Source of the DNA: DASZVB01 sp035545855
Lineage (GTDB): Bacteria; Myxococcota_A; Polyangia; Polyangiales; Polyangiaceae
DNA: 64,000 nt
Direction of reading: 5' to 3'
Assembly: GCA_035545855.1 (NCBI GenBank)
Contig: DASZXK010000059.1
Span: forward strand, 62,001-126,000
Shown: in pieces, positions 21,639-30,167 of the stretch
How positions within the stretch are numbered: the stretch's first letter is position 1
Layout: each line of letters opens with the position of its first letter
Notes under the pieces: generated by a model
What the model saw: only the letters and a program-made list of their open reading frames with translations
The model's database searches: none
What the model was told of the DNA's origin: nothing
Position numbers and translations under genes: made by a program

Positions 21639-23075
21639 TCAGTAGCCGAAGTCGGGACCGCCGCCGCCGGCGGGTGCCGTAGCGGGCTTCGGTTTCGCGG
21701 CAGGCTCCGGCTTGGCCGCCGGTTTTGCGGCCGCCGCCTTCGGCTTCAGGGCCACGGCCGTGGGCTTCGCGGCGACCGCCGCACCCGGCTTCTCTTCCGC
21801 GGCCGGTGCGGCGGCTGCGGCCGTGACGGCCGGAGCGACGGCGGGTTCGACCTTCGACGGGACCTGCGGCGCTGGCGCAGGCGGCGCCGCCGTCTTCACG
21901 AGCTCCGGGGCAGGCACGGGTTGCGCAGCCGTCGCGGTGGGCTCCGAGCCGTGCTTCATGAACACGACGCCCAGGATGATCGCGCCGACGAGGAGCACTC
22001 CGCCGGCGATCGACGCGGCGACGAGCGCCGTCTTCGGCGGCGCGACGCCGGCCTGGGACGTGGCCCAGTTGCCGCCCGTCTTGTTCCCCGTCGCGGTGCG
22101 CGCCGCCGCCGTCCTGCTCATCGGGATGAGCCCGGCGGCGGACTGGAGCGTACCGCGCGTCGCACCGGGAACCATCGCCTCCGAGGGCGGCGGCGGAGGC
22201 ACGGACACGTGCGCTCCGCTCTCCATCCACGCGGTGATGGCATCCGAGAAATCCTTCGCGGTCTGGAAGCGCTGGGTCACGTCCCGCGCCATCGCCTTCA
22301 AGATGATGCTCGCGAACCCCGGATCGAGATCGGGGACGATCTCGCTGAGCGGCGGGGGCTCCGAGAGCACGATCTTGAACATGAGCTGGTTGAACGTTTC
22401 TCCGTCGAACGGCACGCGACCCGTGACGCACTCGTAGAGGATGACGCCGACCGAGTAGAGATCGCTCCGGGCGTCCGCCTCGCGGCTGCCGCTCGCCTGC
22501 TCCGGGGACATGTAATAGGGCGTGCCCATCACGGCGCCGGTGCTCGTCATCTTCATGCCGTCCCCGGAGAGGGGCTGGAACTTGGAGATGCCGAAGTCGA
22601 TGATCTTCACGTAGTCCGGCGTTCCGGCCTTCTCCTTCAAGATGAAGATGTTGTCGGGCTTCAGATCGCGATGAACGATGCCGGCGCCGTGCGCGGCGGC
22701 GAGACCCTTCAGCATCTGCCGGGCGAGCGGCGCGACCTGCGCCGGCGTCATCTTGCCGAGGCGTTCCACGCGCTTCGACAGCGGCTCGCCGTCGAGGAAC
22801 TCGAGCACCATGAAGTGCGAGCCATCCGGCAACGAGCCGAGGTCGAGCACTTCGAGAATGTGATCGTTTCCGATTCGACCGGCGGCCTGCGCTTCGCGCT
22901 GGAAGCGCGCGACGACGTCCGCGTTGCTCGCGAACGCCGCGTGCACGACCTTGATCGCGACTCGCCGTTGAATCCGGACGTTTTCGCCCTCGAAGACGGC
23001 GCCCATGCCGCCCTCTCCGAGCAAGCGAAGAATCCGATACTTGCCTTCGAGGATCTGCCCCGGCTCGAGTGACAT
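21639..23075 (-). CDS. Hanks-type Ser/Thr protein kinase with C-terminal membrane segment
   Basis: Kinase of 478 residues, active-looking: glycine loop LLGEGGMGAVFEG (18-30), Lys 42 in VAIKVV, catalytic HRDLKPDN with Asp 137, DFG with Asp 160, and an activation segment GTPYYMSPEQASG. The catalytic domain ends near residue 275. A juxtamembrane linker precedes one transmembrane helix (about residues 355-380). The remaining extracytoplasmic tail is Ala/Pro/Lys-rich without a recognisable sensor domain and ends in GGGPDFGY. It lies between imuB and dnaE2 on the same strand but has its own 193-bp upstream gap and a GGTGGAG ribosome site. Substrates unknown. Confidence 0.93.
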   Translation of the reverse strand: MSLEPGQILEGKYRILRLLGEGGMGAVFEGENVRIQRRVAIKVVHAAFASNADVVARFQREAQAAGRIGNDHILEVLDLGSLPDGSHFMVLEFLDGEPLSKRVERLGKMTPAQVAPLARQMLKGLAAAHGAGIVHRDLKPDNIFILKEKAGTPDYVKIIDFGISKFQPLSGDGMKMTSTGAVMGTPYYMSPEQASGSREADARSDLYSVGVILYECVTGRVPFDGETFNQLMFKIVLSEPPPLSEIVPDLDPGFASIILKAMARDVTQRFQTAKDFSDAITAWMESGAHVSVPPPPPSEAMVPGATRGTLQSAAGLIPMSRTAAARTATGNKTGGNWATSQAGVAPPKTALVAASIAGGVLLVGAIILGVVFMKHGSEPTATAAQPVPAPELVKTAAPPAPAPQVPSKVEPAVAPAVTAAAAAPAAEEKPGAAVAAKPTAVALKPKAAAAKPAAKPEPAAKPKPATAPAGGGGPDFGY

Positions 23076-23204
23076 ATGAACTCCACCGTACGTTAGCCGA
23101 ATCCCCGGCGCCGTGCAGCTTCCTCAGCGGATTTTCCCGGCGCTGGAACGAGCGGCGCCGCGTACGCACCTCGGCTTACATGCGGCGCTCGCGTCCACAT
23201 GCGT

Positions 23205-23228
23205 GCTCGTGAGCTCGTGAGCTCGTGA
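23205..23228 (-). repeat. 8-bp tandem repeat, three copies
   Basis: GCTCGTGA occurs three times head to tail (23205, 23213, 23221) in the gap between imuB and the kinase. On the minus strand it reads TCACGAGC. No hairpin or promoter is obvious in it. Confidence 0.8.
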
Positions 23229-23268
23229 GGAGACTTCTGGCGGGGACGACCGCGCGTACGGCCAGAGC

Positions 23269-25038
23269 TCAGTCACAGACGGCCTGGAGCAGCCGCGCAC
23301 CGGTGTCTCTCTCTCGATAGAGGATCGCCTCCACGACGCCGCTCGGTGATCTCAGCAATACCCGCAGATAGTCCCTGGAAATCGGCGCAGGCGACCACCA
23401 CTCCACGGCGTCCAGCCGGCGCTCGAACGTCACTTTCTCCACCGTGAAGAGACGGTGCTCGATGGCGATCGTCGCCCCTCTTCGGATGGGGCAGTCCACC
23501 GGAATGGGTTTCGGGAAGAGCCGCGTGGGAACGACGGGCTCGGACGGCGAGCCGGCGTCGAGCTGGTCGAGCTGAAGAAGAAGCGCCGCCTGCCCCTTCC
23601 GGAGCCGTTCGGCGTCCGGCGCGAGATGAGCCGGAGTCACCTTCACGAGCCGGCTCTTCTTCTCCGGGCGATGCGACCCCTCCACGGAGAGGACCCCCAC
23701 CCGCTCCTTGCCGAGATCCGCGAGGAGCTCCCCGAGGAGAACCGGTAGCGTCTCTGGACCCTTCGCGGAGCTGCCGCCGAGACCCGAAGCGAACCGCGAC
23801 AGGCCGAGCTGCAACGCGAGCGCCCGCGTGATGGCCCTCGCTTCCAGGCGGAGCGCCACGGCGGCCGCGACGAGCTCCGTTCGCCCGAGCCGGGACGACA
23901 CCACCCGGAACAGCTCTTCGGGCCGGTAAATGGGAGCGGCGAGGTCGAAGTGGAGCGTCGTTTCTCTCGGGACCCCTCTCAGCCGACAGACCGCGGCGTC
24001 GTGGACGACGACGAGGCTCACCGCCTGTACGGCTTCCCCGCGACCGGAGAGACGCGCAGAAAGCCGCGACACGAGCCCGCGGAGCACGAAGAGCAAGGGC
24101 TCGATGCCGTCTATCGGCTCGTCCCACGAAGATTCTTCCCGCGGGATGGCCGGTGGGACGTACGCGACGAGGGGGGAACTGTCCCTCCCTTCTGCCAGCT
24201 CCAGCACCTGAGCAGCCATTTCACCGAGCCGTGCCGCCGCTGCCGCACGAGGGAGGCTCGACACGGCTCCGACGGTGAGCACCCCGAGCCGGACGAGCCA
24301 CGCGACTCGCTCCGGATCCACCGGGAGCGCGCGCACCGGAAGCTCCGCCATGCGCGCTTTCGTCTCTTCCGAAGGAACGACGAGACAGCCTTCCCGGTTC
24401 GTGCGCCCGTACCGAGCGAACGCCTGCGCGAGCCGTGGCCCCCCCGCGACGGCCACCTTCACCCGGTGCCCGAGCTCCTGCACTCGCGCCGAGAGCTCCG
24501 CGAGAGAGGCGTCTTCGCCCCCGGCGAGGTGTGCGGCTCCGGTCACGTCCACCCAGACCGTGTCCGGCTCTTCGAAGGCCACGGTCGGGCCGAAGGACAG
24601 CGCGACCTCTGCAATCTCCCCGAGCCGGGCGCGAAGCTCTTCCCGGGAGACTTCCTTCACCACGAGCCGCGCCACGAACGCGCTCGCCTCCACCACGGTT
24701 TGCCCCGCGCGCACGCCGAACCGCAACGCGGACGAGTTCACGGCGGCGAGGACGGCGGTGGAGCGTGTCTCCTCCGAAGAGAGGCGAGGCATGCTGCCTT
24801 CCCTCGGAGTTTCCCGAGCGTCTTCGACTTCATGCCCCGAGGACTCCTCCACGAGCACCACGCCGAGCGGAGGCGCGAGAGGACGGGCGAGCGGAGAACG
24901 AGCGTTCCGCGAAGCGGTGTTCCGCGCCCGGGTCCGCGAGGTGGCGTCCCCGGGGAGTTGACGGACGACGAGGCGCGCCGTCGCGAGCTCCGTCAGTAGG
25001 TCCGGCAGGACGACGGCGACCACACGACGCTCGGTCAC
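23269..25038 (-). CDS. imuB: ImuB-like Y-family polymerase homologue
   Basis: Protein of 589 residues. It resembles ImuB, the catalytically inactive Y-family protein that bridges DnaE2 to the sliding clamp. The usual first catalytic motif is replaced by VVAVVLPDLLTEL, and the palm holds VWVDVTGAAHLAGGE, the typical ImuB sequence. A candidate clamp-binding motif, QLGLSRF, is at residues 410-416. The 60-residue segment after residue 30 is a variable Arg/Ser/Pro-rich insertion. Starts with GTG at 25038, overlapping the imuA stop by 4 bp, so translation is coupled. Confidence 0.9.
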   Translation of the reverse strand: MTERRVVAVVLPDLLTELATARLVVRQLPGDATSRTRARNTASRNARSPLARPLAPPLGVVLVEESSGHEVEDARETPREGSMPRLSSEETRSTAVLAAVNSSALRFGVRAGQTVVEASAFVARLVVKEVSREELRARLGEIAEVALSFGPTVAFEEPDTVWVDVTGAAHLAGGEDASLAELSARVQELGHRVKVAVAGGPRLAQAFARYGRTNREGCLVVPSEETKARMAELPVRALPVDPERVAWLVRLGVLTVGAVSSLPRAAAAARLGEMAAQVLELAEGRDSSPLVAYVPPAIPREESSWDEPIDGIEPLLFVLRGLVSRLSARLSGRGEAVQAVSLVVVHDAAVCRLRGVPRETTLHFDLAAPIYRPEELFRVVSSRLGRTELVAAAVALRLEARAITRALALQLGLSRFASGLGGSSAKGPETLPVLLGELLADLGKERVGVLSVEGSHRPEKKSRLVKVTPAHLAPDAERLRKGQAALLLQLDQLDAGSPSEPVVPTRLFPKPIPVDCPIRRGATIAIEHRLFTVEKVTFERRLDAVEWWSPAPISRDYLRVLLRSPSGVVEAILYRERDTGARLLQAVCD

Positions 25039-25814
25039 CCGGCCCGCTCCTCCGCCTGCTCCGGCTCCCGCGCTGGTTCACGCATCGACTCCCGCACCGG
25101 GAGCGTGAGCGTGCGAGAAGGAGGACGTGTCCAGACGACGCTCCGTGGCCCCGACACTCTCCCTCGGCGATCTTTCCCCACTCTCACCGTGAGGCGATCT
25201 TCGGCGGGCCGAGACACTTCCAGCCGGAGCGCGACGGGAAGCGGCAGCGGCCTCCGCGCTTCACCGTCCGTCAGGAGGAGGATGGTGGAACCGGAGCCTT
25301 CCACGCCGAGTGCGAGCCGGCGCACCATTCTCGGCCAGTGGCCGAGCGACACGTCGACGGAAGCCCCGGGGACCCCGAGCGCATCCACCACGACTACGGC
25401 GAAGGCCTGCGATTCCGCGAGGCGGATAGCCGTCCGTTCGAGCGCGGCGAGGGGCGGTCTGACGACGAGGAGCCGCGAAGGATCCACCCCGGCAGCGACG
25501 ACTCCGGGGCCATGGAGAGTGGCTGAAGGATCCACGAAGGCGCAGAAGGGCGTGTCCCCCCCCGTTTCTCGGGCGCTCCGCTGGGCGGCGCGACACACGG
25601 AGAGGGCGACCGTGGTGGCGAGCGAAAACCCCCCCGATACCTGCACCTCGACCACCGACCCTCGAGGGATCCCCCCGTCCGGGAGGACGTTCGCGAAGGA
25701 GGCCCCGCGAATCTCCAGCGGGAGCACGGGGACTGGACACTCTTCCGCAGGCTCCCCGCGCCGGAGAGACGCGGGGAGCCGTTCCAGGAGGTGGGCTTCC
25801 AGGGGCACCGCCAT
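25035..25814 (-). CDS. imuA: ImuA-like (RecA-related) SOS mutagenesis protein
   Basis: Protein of 259 residues; ATG 25814 gives MAVPLEAHLLERLPASLRRG. The RecA-like core is recognisable from IPRGSVVEVQVSGGFSLATT, FCAFVDPSATLHGPGVVAAG, LLVVRPPLAALERTAIRLAE and FAVVVVDALG, but the Walker A lysine is missing (SGGFSLAT in place of GxxxxGKT), so ATP binding may be lost, as in some ImuA proteins. Calling it ImuA rests on this core plus its place directly before imuB. No Shine-Dalgarno is visible; a LexA-box-like site lies 8-24 bp upstream of the ATG. Confidence 0.83.
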   Translation of the reverse strand: MAVPLEAHLLERLPASLRRGEPAEECPVPVLPLEIRGASFANVLPDGGIPRGSVVEVQVSGGFSLATTVALSVCRAAQRSARETGGDTPFCAFVDPSATLHGPGVVAAGVDPSRLLVVRPPLAALERTAIRLAESQAFAVVVVDALGVPGASVDVSLGHWPRMVRRLALGVEGSGSTILLLTDGEARRPLPLPVALRLEVSRPAEDRLTVRVGKDRRGRVSGPRSVVWTRPPSRTLTLPVRESMREPAREPEQAEERAG

Positions 25815-25821
25815 GACCAGT

Positions 25822-25838
25822 ACTGAACATACTACCAG
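25822..25838 (-). promoter_or_regulatory. LexA-box-like site upstream of imuA
   Basis: Minus-strand CTG-GTAGTAT-GTTCAGT; TAGTAT in its centre could be the -10 hexamer. A second GTTCAG core occurs 21 bp further upstream (25844-25849), two helical turns away, so a second protein could bind the same face. 13 of 17 positions match the recalled M. xanthus LexA consensus. Confidence 0.5.
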
Positions 25839-26020
25839 ATACCCTGAACGCAACTCTTCTCGCGCCCCCCGAGGGCCTACCCCTGACAAACAATGCCCTC
25901 TTTTTTCCGCCCCTCTGCCGAGGACACCCCCCGCCGCGCGGAGACCCGAGCGACACGGGCTCTTCCCTGGCCGACCCTGCCAGTGGACTTACCCAGCGCT
26001 TTCGATAGCATAGCATCAAA

Positions 26021-26587
26021 ATGCTCGGCTCGAGAGAGCGGGCCGCGTATGGGCCCGCGTGCCTGTGGCTTCTCTTTTCGACGTCCTGCGGTTCGACGAC
26101 CGCCGGAGCGCCCGGCGTAGCTCCGCCGAACACCCGCGAGGAGCCGGTGGCCGTGACCGGGGAAGACGCCGACGCCAAGGGGCCGTTCGAGACCTGCTAC
26201 TCGACGTTCAGCCCGAGTGGCGACGCATCCGGAGACCTCGCTCGCCTCGTGCGGAACTGTGGTCCCGCGGGCGGCATGCGAGCCCTGACGGCCGTGCACC
26301 AGGGACAGCAGGGCGAGCGTGATCCGGTCGAACGGCTCTCCTTCGAGGTGCCCGAGGGCGGCAAGTGCTACCGCGTTTACGCCGTCGGGGACTCGGGCGT
26401 GAAGGACCTCGATCTCCTCCTTCGCGGCGCGAGCGGCGACGCGTTCGTCGCGGACGTGAGTCATGACTCCTGGCCCGTCCTCCCCCCCCGAGAGCCGATC
26501 TGCCTGAGCGAGGCCGGCGTGTACTTGCTCGAGGTCAGCGTTTCCCGCGGCGAGGGACGCTACGCGCTCCAAGTCTGGGGCCGCTAG
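26021..26587 (+). CDS. Hypothetical lipoprotein
   Basis: Protein of 188 residues with a signal peptide and lipobox FSTSC (residues 19-23), followed by a short Pro/Thr-rich spacer. The globular part contains four Cys (ETCYSTF, VRNCGP, GKCYRVY, PICLSE) and ends in VSRGEGRYALQVWGR, which resembles a small beta-sandwich seen in other myxobacterial lipoproteins. It starts with little or no leader after a TAGCAT-like hexamer. The kinase gene starts 4 bp after its stop, so both proteins probably share a transcript; the lipoprotein may act at the envelope with it. No family assigned. Confidence 0.7.
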   Translation: MLGSRERAAYGPACLWLLFSTSCGSTTAGAPGVAPPNTREEPVAVTGEDADAKGPFETCYSTFSPSGDASGDLARLVRNCGPAGGMRALTAVHQGQQGERDPVERLSFEVPEGGKCYRVYAVGDSGVKDLDLLLRGASGDAFVADVSHDSWPVLPPREPICLSEAGVYLLEVSVSRGEGRYALQVWGR

Positions 26588-26591
26588 GTCG

Positions 26592-28088
26592 ATGGTGATG
26601 GCCGAGGACTACATCATCACCGACGTCGGTCATCTGGACCCGGCGGCGCGTCGTGTCGGCACCGTCCTCGACGGCAAGTGGACGCTGAATCGCCTCCTCG
26701 GCGTGGGCGGCATGGCCGCGGTGTACGAGGCGACGCACCGGAACGGCGCTCGCGCGGCGATCAAGCTGTTCCCGTTCTCCGTCACCACGAGCGCGGAGTT
26801 CGCGGAGCGGATCCTCCGCGAAGGGCAGCTCGCGAACAAGATCGGCCACCCGGCGATCGTCCGGGTGCTGGACGACCACCTGGATCGCGAGCGTGAGTAC
26901 GCCTACCTCGTGATGGAGCTCCTGGACGGCGAGACCGCCCGACAGCGCATCGAGCGCACCGGCCCGATGTCGCCGATCGAAGCGGTCGAGTTCTCGATCG
27001 AGCTCGCCGATTGCCTCGCGGCCGCGCACGAGAAGGGCGTCGTCCACCGGGACATCAAGCCCGAGAACCTGTTCATCACGACCGAGGGGCGACTGAAGGT
27101 GCTGGACTTCGGCGTCGCGCGCGCGGTCGACGGCACGTCGTCTTCCGTGACGCGCACCGGGGCGATGCTCGGCACCCCGGCGTACATGTCGCCGGAACAG
27201 GCGAGAGGCCGCCCGAGCGAGCTCTCCGCGCGAAGCGACATCTATTCCGCCGGGGCGACGCTCCTCTTCCTGGTCGCCGGCGAGTTCGTGCACGAAGGCG
27301 AGAGCGCCCAGGAGGTCATGGTTCGCGCTGCGTGGACCCCGCCGAAGAAGATGCAGGAGCGGGGTCTCGGCATCCCGCCGCCGATCTGCAAGGTGATCGA
27401 CCGCTGCTGCGAGTTCGAGCAGAAGGATCGCTACCCCTCCGCGCTCGACATGCGTGCGGATCTCGAGGAGGCGCGGACCGTCCTCTCCCGGGATCCGAAG
27501 TCGGCGGAACCGATCCGCCGTACGAGCAAGATGCCGCCGCCGCGCGGACCGGTCTCGACGGCGCCGCTTCCTCTTCGACCGACGCCGCAGACGTCCGCGG
27601 AGATGACCGTCGCGGACCGAACGCCGCCGCCCGCCGCCGACTCGAGCCGGACCCACGTGGCCCCGAATCGGCGCACGGCGTTGCTCGTGGGCGGCGGAGT
27701 CACCGTCGTCGTCGTCGCGCTCGCGCTCGCGCTCCGGCCGAAGACGGCGCCCGAGACGGCGGTCCCTCCCCTGCCGCCGAAGCCCGCCGCGGTGGAAGCT
27801 CCGAGACCTGCGCCACCCCCGACGACGACGATCACGGTCGCTCCCGCGAAGCAGCCGGAGGCGGTGCCGGAAGTCACGACGCGCTCGGCGACGACCCGCG
27901 TCGGCAAGCGCACGCAGGCGGCGAAGGCCCCCGCTCCCAGAAAGCCCGCGCCGTCGCTCGCGGTCGCATCCGTGGCTCCCGTCGCGACGCCGAAGCCCAC
28001 CGCACCCGCGGCCCCCGCGCCCTCCCCGCGCACGAACGTCGTCGCTTCCCCTCCGACGAAACCCTCGGGGCGCGACGTCGGGTACTGA
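26592..28088 (+). CDS. Hanks-type Ser/Thr protein kinase with C-terminal membrane segment
   Basis: Kinase of 498 residues: LLGVGGMAAVYEA glycine loop, AAIKLF with Lys 58, HRDIKPEN with Asp 154, DFG, and activation-loop GTPAYMSPEQARG. After the catalytic domain (to about residue 295) comes a Pro-rich linker, one transmembrane helix near residues 355-378, and an Ala/Pro/Lys-rich exported tail ending in GRDVGY. Its architecture is the same as the kinase at 21639-23075. Translationally coupled to the upstream lipoprotein. The downstream envelope protein follows after 99 bp. Confidence 0.93.
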   Translation: MVMAEDYIITDVGHLDPAARRVGTVLDGKWTLNRLLGVGGMAAVYEATHRNGARAAIKLFPFSVTTSAEFAERILREGQLANKIGHPAIVRVLDDHLDREREYAYLVMELLDGETARQRIERTGPMSPIEAVEFSIELADCLAAAHEKGVVHRDIKPENLFITTEGRLKVLDFGVARAVDGTSSSVTRTGAMLGTPAYMSPEQARGRPSELSARSDIYSAGATLLFLVAGEFVHEGESAQEVMVRAAWTPPKKMQERGLGIPPPICKVIDRCCEFEQKDRYPSALDMRADLEEARTVLSRDPKSAEPIRRTSKMPPPRGPVSTAPLPLRPTPQTSAEMTVADRTPPPAADSSRTHVAPNRRTALLVGGGVTVVVVALALALRPKTAPETAVPPLPPKPAAVEAPRPAPPPTTTITVAPAKQPEAVPEVTTRSATTRVGKRTQAAKAPAPRKPAPSLAVASVAPVATPKPTAPAAPAPSPRTNVVASPPTKPSGRDVGY

Positions 28089-28187
28089 GCGCCGCGGACC
28101 GCGGTCGAGCGGAATGCGGACGCCGCGGACGCGGAAGCAGGAAGAGGTTTCTCCCGGCGGGAGGGCGCGGTGTAGACTCGCGGGATC

Positions 28188-29222
28188 TTGGCTCCGCGCT
28201 TCCTCTGGCCCGCCGCCGCCCTCGCCGCGTTCGGCGCGCTGTCTGCGTCGCCTGCCGCGGCCCAGGTGTCGAACGTGGCGATCGCGCGCCAGCTCGCGAT
28301 CGAGGGGATCGACGCGGTGGAGGGCGGCGACTGCAAGAAGGGGCAGCCCCTCCTCGAACGCGCCGAGCAGATGCATCACGCCTCCGTGCATCTCCAGTAC
28401 CTGGCCCGATGCCAGGCGCGCAGCGGGCACCTCGTCATCGCGACGGAGATGTGGCGCCAGATCGTCCGTGAAGGCGCTCCGCCGGGGGCGTCGCAGGCCG
28501 TGCTGAACGCGATCAACGAAGCGCAGGGCTCGCTCGAGCAGACCTTGCCGAAGCTCGGCTCCACCACGATCCGCGCGAACGCCGACTACCCGGGCCTCGC
28601 CCTCACGCTCGACGGCGCGACCATTCCGCCCGAGATCCTCGGCGCTGCGCAGGTCGTCGACCCGGGACGGCACGTCCTCGTCGCGCGGGCGAGGGGCTTC
28701 GCGGACTTCGAGCATCGGTGGACGGTCGCCGAAGGCGGTTCGGCCGAGGTGCTCATCGCGCTCGTGCCAGGGACGAGCGCGAGCGACGCCGAGACGCCTC
28801 CGGGGAGCCCGGGCGGGGACCGCGGCGAGAAGAAGCCGGGGTCGCCGCTCGTGACCGCGGGCTGGATCACGGGGTCCGCCGGAGCGATCGCCATCGTCGC
28901 CGGGACGGTCACGCTGCTCACCCGGAACAGCCGCCGGGACGAGATCGCCTCGAACTGCACCAACGAGAGCTGCGGCGCGCCGAACACGAAGTACTACCAG
29001 GCCGCGAGCCAGCTCGAGAGCGACAAGGACACGGTGAAGACCCTCACCACCGCGAGCAACATCCTGCTCTTCGGCGGCGGAGCGCTCCTCGTCGGAGGTG
29101 TCACGATGATCGTCATCGGTGCCACGAGCAAGAGCTCCGCGGACACGGGAACACGCGGCACCGCTCTCCTCGCCGGCGGTCCCGGCGGCACGCCGGGCCT
29201 TTCTCTCCTCGGCCATTGGTGA
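28188..29222 (+). CDS. Exported TPR/PEGA-like membrane protein
   Basis: Protein of 344 residues with a TTG start at 28188 and a signal peptide (MAPRFLWPAAALAAFGALSA). Residues 30-100 look like a tetratricopeptide-type helical array (RQLAIEGIDAVEGGD, LQYLARCQARSGH). Residues about 120-195 form a PEGA-like beta domain (GLALTLDGATIPPEILG then GRHVLVARARGF). Two transmembrane helices near residues 225-250 and 285-310 follow. This modular type is common in myxobacteria next to Ser/Thr kinases, which is the case here, but its role is unknown. Confidence 0.72.
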   Translation: MAPRFLWPAAALAAFGALSASPAAAQVSNVAIARQLAIEGIDAVEGGDCKKGQPLLERAEQMHHASVHLQYLARCQARSGHLVIATEMWRQIVREGAPPGASQAVLNAINEAQGSLEQTLPKLGSTTIRANADYPGLALTLDGATIPPEILGAAQVVDPGRHVLVARARGFADFEHRWTVAEGGSAEVLIALVPGTSASDAETPPGSPGGDRGEKKPGSPLVTAGWITGSAGAIAIVAGTVTLLTRNSRRDEIASNCTNESCGAPNTKYYQAASQLESDKDTVKTLTTASNILLFGGGALLVGGVTMIVIGATSKSSADTGTRGTALLAGGPGGTPGLSLLGHW

Positions 29223-29252
29223 ACCGGATCACTCTGCGCTAGGTTCCGGGCG

Positions 29253-30101
29253 ATGAACGGCCCGGCCGAGGAACGCGCGTCCTCCCCGAAGCTCCCGGAG
29301 CTCCGGCGGATCCTCCGGGAGATGGGCTCCGTGCTCGTCTGCTACTCGGGCGGAATCGACAGCACCCTGGTCCTCGCCGTGGCCGCCCAGGAGCTCGGAG
29401 ACCGGGCCGTGGGCATGACGGCCGTGAGCCCGAGTCTCCCCGAGGCGGAGCGAGAGGAAGCGGCGAGGATCGCCGGCGATCTCCGCGCCGTTCACCGGCT
29501 CGTCAGCTCGAACGAAATGGAGCGCCCCGGGTACGTCGCGAACGGCCCCGACCGCTGCTTCCACTGCAAGAGCGAGCTCTACGACATCGCCGCGAAGAAG
29601 CAGGCCGAGTGGAAGCTCGCGTTCGTCGCGAACGGCACGAACGTCGACGACCTCGGCGACCATCGGCCGGGCCTGGAAGCGGCGAAGCGCGCAGCCGTCC
29701 GGAGCCCGCTCCTCGAGGCCGGCTTCACGAAGGCGGACGTCCGGGACGCCGCGAAAGCGCTCGGCCTACCGACCTGGGACAAGCCCGCGGCCGCGTGCCT
29801 CTCGAGCCGCATCCCCTACGGAACCTCGGTGACGCCGGAGCGCCTCTCCCGCATCGGCGGCTTCGAGGCGGAGCTCAAGGCCATGGGCCTCCGCCAGGTA
29901 CGGGTCCGCTTCCACGATTCGATCGCCCGCATCGAGGTCGCGCTCGCGGAGCTTCCTCTCCTGCTCGAGCCCGAGGTGCGAGAGGCCGCGGTCGCTGCTG
30001 GCAAGCGCCACGGCTTTTCGTACGTCACCGTGGACCTCGCCGGTTACCGTCAGGGGTCGCACAACGAAGTGCTGGCGAAGCGGTCCCTTCGCGTCGTCTG
30101 A
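29253..30101 (+). CDS. larE: ATP-dependent sacrificial sulfur transferase LarE-like
   Basis: PP-loop enzyme of 282 residues. SGGIDST (32-38) is the ATP-pyrophosphatase loop, and PAAACLSSRIPYG near residue 175 carries the Cys that LarE gives up as a sulfur donor when building the nickel-pincer cofactor of lactate racemase. CFHCKSELY near residue 107 adds a further Cys pair, which in some homologues holds an Fe-S cluster. No larA, larB or larC is nearby, so it may serve a distant pathway or a different sulfur-transfer reaction. It starts 30 bp after the TPR/PEGA gene. Confidence 0.88.
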   Translation: MNGPAEERASSPKLPELRRILREMGSVLVCYSGGIDSTLVLAVAAQELGDRAVGMTAVSPSLPEAEREEAARIAGDLRAVHRLVSSNEMERPGYVANGPDRCFHCKSELYDIAAKKQAEWKLAFVANGTNVDDLGDHRPGLEAAKRAAVRSPLLEAGFTKADVRDAAKALGLPTWDKPAAACLSSRIPYGTSVTPERLSRIGGFEAELKAMGLRQVRVRFHDSIARIEVALAELPLLLEPEVREAAVAAGKRHGFSYVTVDLAGYRQGSHNEVLAKRSLRVV

Positions 30102-30120
30102 CCCGCGCCTCGAAGCGCGA

Positions 30121-30144
30121 ACGGCGCGCCCGAGAGCGCGCCGT
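30121..30144. terminator. GC-rich hairpin between convergent larE and pnp
   Basis: Perfect 9-bp inverted repeat ACGGCGCGC / GCGCGCCGT with a 6-nt loop, between the larE stop (30101) and the pnp stop (30168). Placement suits a bidirectional terminator; no T-run. Confidence 0.55.
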
Positions 30145-30167
30145 CCGTGCCGTTTGCCGGTGCGATC

